NCBI GenBank assembly: GCA_964247245.1
Contig: CAXTTK010000001.1
Location: forward strand, 1 to 64,000
Direction of reading: 5' to 3'
DNA length: 64,000 nucleotides
Source of the DNA: Aestuariivirga sp964247245
Lineage (GTDB): Bacteria > Pseudomonadota > Alphaproteobacteria > Rhizobiales > Aestuariivirgaceae
In this document: piece after piece, positions 16,923 to 24,852 of the stretch
Position numbering within the stretch: the stretch's first letter is position 1
Layout: each line of letters begins with the position of its first letter
Translations under genes and position numbers: made by a program
Notes under the pieces: model-generated
Database searches by the model: none
Told to the model about the DNA's origin: nothing
The model's input: only the letters and a program-made list of their open reading frames with translations

Positions 16923-17933
16923 ATGGCAAAATCCATAGCAATTGAGAATGACGATATCGGCAACGACAAGCGGCTTGAGCTGTGGCGCAAGCAGGTAGAA
17001 ATTCGCGACTGCGAAAAGCGTGCCTATGATTTATTTCTGCAAAACCTGATCAAAGGCACCAGTCATTTATCGCTGGGCCAAGAAGCCATCGCAGCGGCAT
17101 TCGGTGTGGCCATGCAAAAAGGCGATAAAAGCTTCTGCACCTATCGCGGCCATGCCCACACTTTGGCGCGCGGTGTTCCCATGGAGGCCATGCTGGGTGA
17201 GTTAATGTTGCGCGATATCGGGTTGATGCGCGGCAAGGGCGGTTCCATGCATCTCACTTCGGTTGAGCACGGTGTTATGGGTTCCTATGCTATTATCGGC
17301 GCGCATTTGCCGATTGCCTGCGGCTCAGCTTGGCGCGCGCAATATCTGGGCGAGAAGGACGTGTCTGTTTGCTTCTTTGGCGATGGCACAACCAATATCG
17401 GCGCATTCCATGAAGCCCTGAATTTCGCGGTGATATGGAAACTGCCGGTGGTGTTTGTCTGCGAGAACAATCTCTATATGGAATATACATTGAACGCGGA
17501 TGTGACTGCTGTGGCAAGCCCCGCTGGTGACCGAGCATCGGCCTACGGACTTGAAAAAATTGTGATCGATGGCAATGATGCTGATGTGGTTTACCGCAGC
17601 GCCAATGCGGCCATTGAAAAGGCGCGCAATGGTGGTGGCCCCACGCTGATTGAATGCCTCACCTATCGCCATTCCGGCCATTCTCGTGCGGATCCTGGCA
17701 AATATCGCCCCGAAGGCGAATTGGAAAAATGGAAAGAGCGTGACCCCCTGATCATTTACAAACAGCGCATGAAGGATTTCGGCTTCACCGATGCGCAAAT
17801 CAAAACCATCGAAGAAGAAAGCATGGTCAAAGTTGAACGTGCAACAGAGTTGTGCAAGGCCTCGCCTTCCGCACCTGTCGAGCTTCTCACAACGGATGTT
17901 TATGCTGATGGAGGCTGGGCATGGCGGAACTAA
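16923..17933 (+). CDS. TPP-dependent dehydrogenase E1 alpha (acetoin/2-oxoacid type)
   Basis: This 336-residue protein begins MAKSIAIEN; a longer TTG start is possible but lacks a better ribosome binding site. The thiamine diphosphate motif runs from GDGTTNIGAFHEALN to the Asn pair in VCENN, and the N-terminal RMYRGHAHTLARG-type segment is present as YRGHAHTLARG. It pairs with the E1 beta encoded next. Such E1 alpha/E1 beta pairs decarboxylate 2-oxoacids or cleave acetoin and pass the acyl group to E2. The size and separate alpha/beta chains fit AcoA or PDH-type. No E3 gene is present here, so lipoamide dehydrogenase must come from elsewhere. Confidence 0.85.
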   Translation: MAKSIAIENDDIGNDKRLELWRKQVEIRDCEKRAYDLFLQNLIKGTSHLSLGQEAIAAAFGVAMQKGDKSFCTYRGHAHTLARGVPMEAMLGELMLRDIGLMRGKGGSMHLTSVEHGVMGSYAIIGAHLPIACGSAWRAQYLGEKDVSVCFFGDGTTNIGAFHEALNFAVIWKLPVVFVCENNLYMEYTLNADVTAVASPAGDRASAYGLEKIVIDGNDADVVYRSANAAIEKARNGGGPTLIECLTYRHSGHSRADPGKYRPEGELEKWKERDPLIIYKQRMKDFGFTDAQIKTIEEESMVKVERATELCKASPSAPVELLTTDVYADGGWAWRN

Positions 17934-18901
17934 GCTATCGCGATGCCGTGATCCGCGGCATTTCACAGGAAATGGAACGCGACAAAAATGTTGTGTTTCT
18001 GGGTGAAGATATTGGCAAAGCGGGCGGTGTGTTTAAAGCCACTGTGGGCCTCTACGAAAAATTTGGCCCCTTGCGGGTGCGCGATACGCCGATCTCAGAA
18101 CAGGCCATTCTTGGTGCTGCCATGGGTGCAGCCATGACGGGTCTTCGCCCCATTGCTGAAATCATGTTTTCAGATTTCATCGCAGTGTGTTTTGATTACA
18201 TCGCCAACGAAATGCCCAAGATTTCTTATATGACCAATGGTCAAGTGAGATGCCCCTTGGTTATCCGCACGGGTAATGGTGCAGGTGTGCGCTTTGGCGC
18301 GCAGCACTCCCAGTCGGTCGAAAACTGGACGATGATGATCCCGGGCCTCAAAGTTGTGGCCCCCTCTTCACCCGTGGATGTGATTGGCCTGATGGCGGCA
18401 GCAATTCGCGATAATAATCCCGTTATTTTCCATGAACACAAAGCGCTTTATGCCACCAAGGGTGAAGTGCCCGACGGCGAGATTGTCGATACGCTGGGCA
18501 CGGCCAAGATTTTGCGCAAAGGCAAAGACTGCACGATTCTAGCACTGGCCTTGATGGTGCATCGCGCCATGGACGCTGCTGAGATTTTGGCGCGCGACCA
18601 TGGCATTGATGCCGAGGTAATTGACGTGCGTTCGCTGGTGCCGCTGGATACGCAGACCATGTTGGCTTCAGTTGCCAAAACAGGCCGTTTGTTCACCGTT
18701 GAAGAAAACCCACGTCTGCTGGGTTGGGGTGCCGAGATTGCGTCCATCGTTGCTGAAGAAGGCTTCTGGGATCTGGATGGCCCGATTGTACGCATCACAA
18801 CGCCGCATATCCCTCTGCCTGCTGCTGATCATCTGGAAGATTTGGCTTTGCCAAATGCAGCGCGGATCGTTGAAAAAATCGTTCGCGTGATGAACGGTTG
18901 A
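17921..18901 (+). CDS. TPP-dependent dehydrogenase E1 beta (acetoin/2-oxoacid type)
   Basis: This 326-residue transketolase-like chain begins MAELSYRDAV and overlaps the E1 alpha gene by 13 bases, with GGAGG upstream. Landmarks are LGEDIGKAGGVFKAT near the N-terminus, RVRDTPISEQAILGAA, and the C-terminal VEENPRLLGWGAEIAS region. The chain forms the heterotetrameric E1 with the alpha subunit and supplies part of the TPP pocket. Tight overlap suggests stoichiometric, coupled synthesis. Confidence 0.87.
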   Translation: MAELSYRDAVIRGISQEMERDKNVVFLGEDIGKAGGVFKATVGLYEKFGPLRVRDTPISEQAILGAAMGAAMTGLRPIAEIMFSDFIAVCFDYIANEMPKISYMTNGQVRCPLVIRTGNGAGVRFGAQHSQSVENWTMMIPGLKVVAPSSPVDVIGLMAAAIRDNNPVIFHEHKALYATKGEVPDGEIVDTLGTAKILRKGKDCTILALALMVHRAMDAAEILARDHGIDAEVIDVRSLVPLDTQTMLASVAKTGRLFTVEENPRLLGWGAEIASIVAEEGFWDLDGPIVRITTPHIPLPAADHLEDLALPNAARIVEKIVRVMNG

Positions 18902-18903
18902 TC

Positions 18904-20181
18904 ATGGCCAGTACAATCATCATGCCGCAATTGGGTGAGACAGTGGCTGAGGGCAAGATCCTCACATGGTTCAAAGCCGTTGGCGATGACGTCAAAATTG
19001 GCGACCGTCTGTTCGAAGTCGAAACTGATAAGGTGACGGTTGAAGTTGAAGCCATTGTTGCTGGCACGCTGACGGCGATCAACACTGGCAATGGCGAAAC
19101 AGCAAAAATTGGGATGACGGTGGCCGAACTTGACGGCGAAGCCAGTGCAACTAGGCTGGCACCTCCCGCCGCGGTAGCGGTAACACCGACACCTTCAAGG
19201 CCAAGCGCTCCCAAGAACTTTTCGGCTTTTGACGAAGTGCACACCCCCATTGCCAATTATGGCAGCGCCAAAGGGCCATACGATTTTCGCATCACACCGC
19301 TCGCAAGGCGGTTGATTGCCCAGCGGGGTATTGATGTAAACGCATTGGCACACGAGGCATCAGCCAAAGGCTTGCGCAAGATTGAAGAAAAGGATGTGCT
19401 GAGTTTTTCGCCTTCACCACAAATCGCCGCAATGCCTGTTCCCGCAGCCAAGGCTGACTTCAGCGGTGATGTGATCACACTCAACACTATTCGCTTGCGC
19501 ACCGGGGAAAAGCTGGCGGAGAACTGGCGTAATATCCCACATGTGTTCCAAGCCATCGATGTTGATTTTACTGAAATCGAAGTTGTGCGCAACCGTCACA
19601 AAGATCGCTTTAAAGCTCAGACAGGCTACTCGCTCACCTATTTGCCCTTCATCGCTCGGGCCTGCTGTATTGCCTTGCAAGCTTTCCCGCAAGTGAATGC
19701 GCGATTTGATGGCAAATCATTGTTGCTGTCGAAAGATATCAACCTTGGCATCGCCGTTGATCTCAACCACAAGGGCCTCGTGGTGCCTGTGGTGCATGCG
19801 GTGCAGGACTTTACCTTGCAGGGGTTGGCCAAAGCGCTTGGCCGCCAGATTGAAAGGGCCCGTACCAACAAATTGACGCCTTCCGATTTAGCGGGCGGCA
19901 CTTATTCGATCACTAACAATGGGGCATTCGGTACCAGCTTTACGTCTCCAATCATAAACGCACCGCAAGTGGCCATCCTCTCCAGTGATGCGATCCGCAA
20001 GAAGCCTGCTGTGATCACCACAGCAGAAGGTGACTTCATCGCCGCACGCCTGATGGGCACATTGGGCCAAAGCTTTGACCACCGAGCTTTTGATGGCGCT
20101 TATGCGGCGGCATTTTTATCAAAATTAAAAGAAACTCTCGAAACAAAAAAATGGGCCGGAGAGTTGGGAGAAACATCATGA
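18904..20181 (+). CDS. Dihydrolipoamide acyltransferase E2
   Basis: This 425-residue protein begins MASTIIMPQLGETVAEG. A single lipoyl domain (residues 1-80) has the modified lysine in ETDKVTVEVEA. A peripheral-subunit-binding domain (RITPLARRLIAQRGIDVNAL) lies near residue 125. A CAT-like acyltransferase core ends with the catalytic DHRAFDG motif. It would accept the acyl group from E1 and transfer it to CoA. The lone lipoyl domain and classical acyltransferase core make it more like a standard 2-oxoacid dehydrogenase E2 than the hydrolase-like AcoC of some acetoin systems. Its stop overlaps the next start (ATGA). Confidence 0.88.
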   Translation: MASTIIMPQLGETVAEGKILTWFKAVGDDVKIGDRLFEVETDKVTVEVEAIVAGTLTAINTGNGETAKIGMTVAELDGEASATRLAPPAAVAVTPTPSRPSAPKNFSAFDEVHTPIANYGSAKGPYDFRITPLARRLIAQRGIDVNALAHEASAKGLRKIEEKDVLSFSPSPQIAAMPVPAAKADFSGDVITLNTIRLRTGEKLAENWRNIPHVFQAIDVDFTEIEVVRNRHKDRFKAQTGYSLTYLPFIARACCIALQAFPQVNARFDGKSLLLSKDINLGIAVDLNHKGLVVPVVHAVQDFTLQGLAKALGRQIERARTNKLTPSDLAGGTYSITNNGAFGTSFTSPIINAPQVAILSSDAIRKKPAVITTAEGDFIAARLMGTLGQSFDHRAFDGAYAAAFLSKLKETLETKKWAGELGETS

Positions 20182-21434
20182 AATACAACAGCCCTTATGC
20201 GACCGCTTCATGGGGCCAGATGGCCAAGGATTGGGAAGAGGGTGTTGATTACAGCCGCATGTCGAAAGAACGTCTGGCCAAAGCGCAAACTGCGGTTCGC
20301 AATGCAGGCCTTGGCGGCGTGCTCTGTTTTAACTTTGACAATATCCGCTATGTGACAGCAACCCATATTGGCGAATGGGCGCGCGACAAGTTCTTCCGCT
20401 ACTGCCTCTGTCCTGCTGAAGGTTCACCTTTTTTGTGGGACCCTGCCCCTCCCGCCAAGCGCATCTCATCGCCTTGGATCAAGGATAACGTGGCAGCGCC
20501 CATCACCACCATGCAGGGCGCCATTCCGCCCAGCCTTGGCGTGAGCCAAGATTTTGCCAAGCAGATTAAGAAAGCTCTCGTGCATTACGGAATTGCCAAC
20601 ATGCCTTTGGGTGTTGACTTGATGGAGCTTGGCATGTTGCGCGCGCTTGAAGCCGAAGGCATTGAGGTGGTTGATGGCCAACAGGCCATGCTTGATGCGC
20701 GCGAAGTGAAAACCGGCGATGAAATTGAGCTTTTAAAAATGGCTGCCGGCATGGTGGATGCAACTTATGTTGATATCGCCCGCGCCATTCGCCCTGGCAC
20801 CAAGGAGAACGAGCTGGTAGCCATTGCAAATGACCGTTTGTTCCGCATGGGCTCGGAGCGCGTTGAATGTGTGAACTCGGTTTCTGGCCGCCGTGGCCGC
20901 CCGCATTCGCACACGTTTTCTGATCGCATGATCCAGCCCGGCGATATGATCTTCCTCGACATCATGCACAGCTATAATGGTTATCGCACTTGCTATTACC
21001 GCACCTTTATTTGTGGCCAGCCCAACAACAACCAGATTGATGCTTATGAAACAGCATCCAAATGGTTGAGCGCTTCAATGGATATGATCAGACCCGGTGT
21101 CACACCCGATGAAGTGGCCGCCGTGTGGCCTGATGCGCATGAGTTTGGCTATAAGGATGAGGAAGAAGCTTTTCTACTGCAATATGGCCACGGCGTTGGC
21201 ATGTCGCTGTGGGAGCGTCCAATTTTCTCGAAGCGGTTCAAAGGCCAGACCCGCCCTCTCAAAGAAGGTATGGTATTTGCGCTTGAGACTTGGAAAGGTT
21301 CGAATGATGGTTCAGGTGCTGCGCGCATTGAAGAAGAAGTTGTGGTCACCAAGGATGGCTGTGAGATCATCACAAACTATCCTTCCGATCATTTGATCTC
21401 CTGTGGCCTGCCCGGTTGCGAGGTTGTGGGATAA
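20178..21434 (+). CDS. M24-fold (creatinase/prolidase/DddP-like) hydrolase
   Basis: This 418-residue protein starts at an ATG overlapping the E2 stop, with GGGAG upstream. The N-terminal creatinase-like domain contains NIRYVTATHIGEW; the C-terminal pita-bread domain holds the metal region. Four of the expected ligands are present: Asp261 (FLDIMH), His338 (YGHGVG), Glu370 (ALETW) and Glu385 (RIEEEV). The second Asp of the family is replaced by Cys272 (GYRTCYYRTF). Altered ligand sets occur in creatinase and in DMSP lyase DddP, which shares the fold. A C-N, C-S or amide-type cleavage within the pathway is plausible, but the substrate is unknown. Confidence 0.78.
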   Translation: MKYNSPYATASWGQMAKDWEEGVDYSRMSKERLAKAQTAVRNAGLGGVLCFNFDNIRYVTATHIGEWARDKFFRYCLCPAEGSPFLWDPAPPAKRISSPWIKDNVAAPITTMQGAIPPSLGVSQDFAKQIKKALVHYGIANMPLGVDLMELGMLRALEAEGIEVVDGQQAMLDAREVKTGDEIELLKMAAGMVDATYVDIARAIRPGTKENELVAIANDRLFRMGSERVECVNSVSGRRGRPHSHTFSDRMIQPGDMIFLDIMHSYNGYRTCYYRTFICGQPNNNQIDAYETASKWLSASMDMIRPGVTPDEVAAVWPDAHEFGYKDEEEAFLLQYGHGVGMSLWERPIFSKRFKGQTRPLKEGMVFALETWKGSNDGSGAARIEEEVVVTKDGCEIITNYPSDHLISCGLPGCEVVG

Positions 21435-21439
21435 CCCAT

Positions 21440-22567
21440 ATGTCACTCAATCATGCCAGCCGCATTCCAGTCACACTTGTCACGGGCTTTTTGGGTAGCG
21501 GTAAAACCACACTCATCAATGCAGGGCTGAAATCGCCTGACCTCGCCAAGACGGTTGTTGTGGTCAATGAATTTGGTGAAGTGGGGCTGGATCATCAGCT
21601 TTATACCAGCAGCAATGACGCCGTTGTGGTTCTCGAAAATGGCTGCCTGTGCTGCACCGTGAAGAGCGATTTGATTGCCACGTTGAACAGCTTGTATCAT
21701 GACCGCGCAAGGGGCGATCTGCCGGATTTCAACAATGTGGTAATTGAGACAACCGGGTTGGCTGAACCGGGCCCGGTGCTCCAAGCCTTCTTGTCTGAAC
21801 CCACATTAGATGGACTTTACCGTGTGGTGAATGTGGTCACAGTGGTTGATGCCGTTAATTGGGAGGCAACGGCGCAAAATCATAATGAGGCGCTGCGGCA
21901 AGTGGCGCTGGCTGATGATCTTCTGATTTCAAAACTCGATATGAAAGATGCTGATATATACGAGGAACTGAGCGCCCAGCTACAAACCATCAATCCCGCC
22001 GCAAAAATCTCGAAGGTAGATTTTAGAACTGAAGCCGTTGCACCCTTGTTGATGCATAAAGGTTTTGATGCCGCAGATTCAATGGCCGATCCAACAGAAT
22101 GGCTGTCAATCGCCACTTATGAAGCTTATGTCCAGAAAAGTGCCGAAGCCGACGGCGTGAAAGATCAAGACGTGCCGCAGCATCTTAGCGCCAAAGGTAT
22201 CGAGAGCTTTGTTCTCACGCGCTCAAACCCACTGGCACGCGAAGAGTTGCAGTTCCTGCTTGATGGCATCACTCAAAATCTGGGGCCCAGTCTGCTGCGC
22301 GTCAAAGGCTTGATCAACATTTTTGAAGAACCTGGAAAACCCGCTGTGGTGCAGGGTGTACAACACCTGCTACACAATCTGACCTGGCTGGAAAAATGGC
22401 CAAGTGCCGATACCCGCACACGGATCGTCTTCATTACCCAAGGCATTGCGCGGGACACTCTCAAAGAAATGATCGAGCTCCTCGACCGCATGTGCAAACG
22501 CACATTTGAGGCGCGTGAGCGCGGTCGATTAGCCCGTGAAAAAGCAGAACAAGATAAGGTAGCTTAG
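21440..22567 (+). CDS. CobW/COG0523-family P-loop GTPase
   Basis: This 375-residue protein begins MSLNHASRIPV. It has Walker A GFLGSGKTT (residues 16-24), the metal-binding CxCC motif in ENGCLCCTVKSDL and Walker B-like IETTGLAEPGPV. The C-terminal CobW_C domain covers about residues 230-375. COG0523 GTPases insert or deliver zinc, iron or cobalt to target metalloenzymes. It sits five bases after the M24-fold gene, which makes that enzyme, or the zinc dehydrogenases across the divergent promoter, likely clients. Confidence 0.87.
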   Translation: MSLNHASRIPVTLVTGFLGSGKTTLINAGLKSPDLAKTVVVVNEFGEVGLDHQLYTSSNDAVVVLENGCLCCTVKSDLIATLNSLYHDRARGDLPDFNNVVIETTGLAEPGPVLQAFLSEPTLDGLYRVVNVVTVVDAVNWEATAQNHNEALRQVALADDLLISKLDMKDADIYEELSAQLQTINPAAKISKVDFRTEAVAPLLMHKGFDAADSMADPTEWLSIATYEAYVQKSAEADGVKDQDVPQHLSAKGIESFVLTRSNPLAREELQFLLDGITQNLGPSLLRVKGLINIFEEPGKPAVVQGVQHLLHNLTWLEKWPSADTRTRIVFITQGIARDTLKEMIELLDRMCKRTFEARERGRLAREKAEQDKVA

Positions 22568-22568
22568 G

Positions 22569-23438
22569 ATGAGCGACTTGAAACGGATTGGCTGGATTGG
22601 TGCTGGCAAAATGGGATTTCCCATTTGTGTATGCTATAAACAAGCAGGACATGAAGTCACCGCCCTCGCGCGAAATAGTACTAAGCTGGAAAAGTTAAAA
22701 ACTGCAGGCATCAATGCGGTCGCCACTGTCAAAGCGGTGGTGCAAAATTCCGACATTGTGTTCTCATCGCTGTCTGACGATGCCGCTTTGGACCAAATTG
22801 CAGCAGAGCTATCCAACATCATGAGGGATGGCTCCACGTTCATTGATGTCAGCACGGTGTCGCCAAAAATTTCTGCCGAGATTGCAGCTAAGTTTAAAAA
22901 GAAGAATATCACCTACCTGCGTTCACCGGTGTCCGGTTCGACCGCAATGGCCGAGACAGGCACTCTCACAGCCGTTGTCTCTGGATCCAAGCGCGCATTT
23001 GATGATCTCACATCGATCTTCGCCGTCTTCGCTCGTAAAACCTTTCATGTGGGCGAAGGCGAAGAAGCCCGCGTGATGAAGCTTGTGCTGAACAGCTTGG
23101 TCGCAGCTACTTCGGCATTGCTCGGAGAAGCTTTGGCCTTTGGACAAAGCGGTGGCCTCGACAATACCGCCATGCTCTCGGTCATCAATCAAAGTGCGGT
23201 TGCCTCGCCACTTATCGGCTACAAGACTGATATGATTGTGCAGGGCAATTATAAAGCTGCGGCAAGCCTAATGATGCTGAACAAAGATTTAGAACTTCTG
23301 CTCTCCGCATCAGAATATCCTCTGCCGCTTAACGCGCATATTCATAAAATCTATCAGAACAGCATTGCTCATGGCCTTGGCGAAGACGACTTTTTTGTTT
23401 TGGTGCGCGAGGCCCAAGCGGCAGGAGCAACGTTATGA
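22569..23438 (+). CDS. 3-hydroxyisobutyrate dehydrogenase-family oxidoreductase
   Basis: This 289-residue beta-hydroxyacid dehydrogenase has the N-terminal NAD(P) loop GWIGAGKMGFPI, the substrate-binding SPVSGSTAMAE segment near residue 120, and the catalytic lysine in ARVMKLVLNSLVA near residue 170. Enzymes of this family oxidise 3-hydroxyacids such as 3-hydroxyisobutyrate, tartronate semialdehyde or 6-phosphogluconate relatives. It follows the CobW gene by one base and overlaps the next gene (ATGA), so it belongs to the same operon. Confidence 0.85.
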   Translation: MSDLKRIGWIGAGKMGFPICVCYKQAGHEVTALARNSTKLEKLKTAGINAVATVKAVVQNSDIVFSSLSDDAALDQIAAELSNIMRDGSTFIDVSTVSPKISAEIAAKFKKKNITYLRSPVSGSTAMAETGTLTAVVSGSKRAFDDLTSIFAVFARKTFHVGEGEEARVMKLVLNSLVAATSALLGEALAFGQSGGLDNTAMLSVINQSAVASPLIGYKTDMIVQGNYKAAASLMMLNKDLELLLSASEYPLPLNAHIHKIYQNSIAHGLGEDDFFVLVREAQAAGATL

Positions 23439-24496
23439 GTTGGAATACAGAAAAAGGTCCGCGCATCGCGTTTCTGGGTACGGGCGCACAAGGCGCTTCT
23501 ATTGCCGCTGATTTTGCATTGGCAGGATTGGATGTTACCTTCATTGACCAGTGGCCAGATCACATTGAAGCCATTCGCAGAAATGGGATCACGGTTCATC
23601 TTCCCGAACGCACGATTAATGCCAAAGTGAATGCACTTCATCTCTGCCAGATTGCTGAAGTGAAGGGGCAATTCGATCTCGTTTTCCTCGTCGTAAAAGC
23701 CTACGACACCAAATGGGCTTGTGAGATGATCAAGCCCGTTCTTGCAGCAGATGGTTTGATTGTCGGATTGCAAAACGGCATGACCCACGAAGACATTGCT
23801 AACATTTTGGGTCGTGAGCGCACCATTGGCGCGGTCATTGAGATTGCTTCTAATATGTGGGTGCCCGGCGTCACCAACCGTCAGAATGATCACGAAGAAT
23901 CTTGGTTCGCACTTGGCGCGCTTGATCCTAAAACCCAAACGCGTGTGGAAGCTGTTGCCAAAATTCTCCGCCTTTCAGGTCGGGTTGAAGTAATGGATGA
24001 TATCCGCTCGGCCAAATGGATGAAGCTCGTTGTCAACGCCGCAGAACTCATTCCCTCAGCAATTGTCAACTTGCCGCTCAATGATGCGGCACGCTTCCCT
24101 GGCATGCTGGAAGTTATGCGACTTGCGGGATATGAGGCCATGCAAGCAGCGCTCGCAGATGGTGCGAAGATCATACCAATTATCGGCATGCCTGCCGTTA
24201 TGACCAATCATCCGGAACGCTATGTCGATCAGATTTTTGATGAGGTTTTGAAAACCTTTTCGCGGCCAGATACGCTGGTCACATCTCTTCAAGATTGGAA
24301 AAAGGGCCGTCGAGCGGAAGTGCAGGAAGTGAATGGCTGGGTTGTCGATATGCTTCGCAAGCACGGACGTGAGGCGCCGATGAATCGACGTGTTGTCGAG
24401 CTTGGATTTGAAATCGAAAGCGGAGAGCGCGAACCAGATATCGAAAACGCTAAGGACTTAATTAAACTCTACGGGGAAATCACAAATCTTGCATAG
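23435..24496 (+). CDS. Ketopantoate reductase (ApbA/PanE)-family oxidoreductase
   Basis: This 353-residue protein has the N-terminal GTGAQGASIAADFALAG nucleotide loop, AYDTKWACEMIKP and LQNGMTHEDI of the first domain, and the C-terminal helical domain with KWMKLVVNAAELIPSA. It is longer than housekeeping PanE (about 300 residues). Because it sits in a catabolic operon next to a hydroxyacid dehydrogenase, a pathway-specific 2-oxo or hydroxyacid reductase is more likely than pantothenate synthesis. It is the last gene of the rightward operon. Confidence 0.8.
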   Translation: MSWNTEKGPRIAFLGTGAQGASIAADFALAGLDVTFIDQWPDHIEAIRRNGITVHLPERTINAKVNALHLCQIAEVKGQFDLVFLVVKAYDTKWACEMIKPVLAADGLIVGLQNGMTHEDIANILGRERTIGAVIEIASNMWVPGVTNRQNDHEESWFALGALDPKTQTRVEAVAKILRLSGRVEVMDDIRSAKWMKLVVNAAELIPSAIVNLPLNDAARFPGMLEVMRLAGYEAMQAALADGAKIIPIIGMPAVMTNHPERYVDQIFDEVLKTFSRPDTLVTSLQDWKKGRRAEVQEVNGWVVDMLRKHGREAPMNRRVVELGFEIESGEREPDIENAKDLIKLYGEITNLA

Positions 24497-24852
24497 CGCT
24501 TTATTAGGCAACAGAAGAGTGTGGTCGGTCTGGGTGGTTTGTTATTAAAGTGTTGATTTGCGTTAACACAGGTTCTTACGTGCAAAAAGTTTTAAGCAAA
24601 AAAATGTTTGCACGAGCTGTTATGTACGCCGATCAACGCGTTGAACTTCAATTAATCTTTCGCTAGCACCGTCCGGCTGAGTTCGAGCTGTGATCACGTC
24701 ACCATAATAACGTGGCAATGTTTGCATCTATCTGTTTTAGAGTTGTCGCTTTTGGCGTTTTATAAACCAAATTGAGCTTCGCACAATTTACAGAAGCGAT
24801 TCCGTTTTCCAAATTGCCTGCATAGCTTCGCCCACCACTATTGTGAACTCGC
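24497..24852. other. Convergent intergenic gap, no gene seen
   Basis: These 356 bases lie between the ends of the rightward catabolic operon and the leftward nitrate operon. I found no reading frame with a ribosome binding site, no tRNA-like fold and no strong hairpin with a U tract, although terminators for both operons would be expected here. Confidence 0.5.

Noticed and set aside
16923..20181. Firm assignment as the acetoin dehydrogenase operon acoABC
   Set aside because: The E2 has a classical acyltransferase core and no acoX, acoR or lipoamide dehydrogenase gene is present; a branched or other 2-oxoacid substrate fits equally well.
24497..24852. Search for a tRNA or small RNA in the convergent gap
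   Set aside because: I could not fold a cloverleaf or a convincing hairpin with a U tract.
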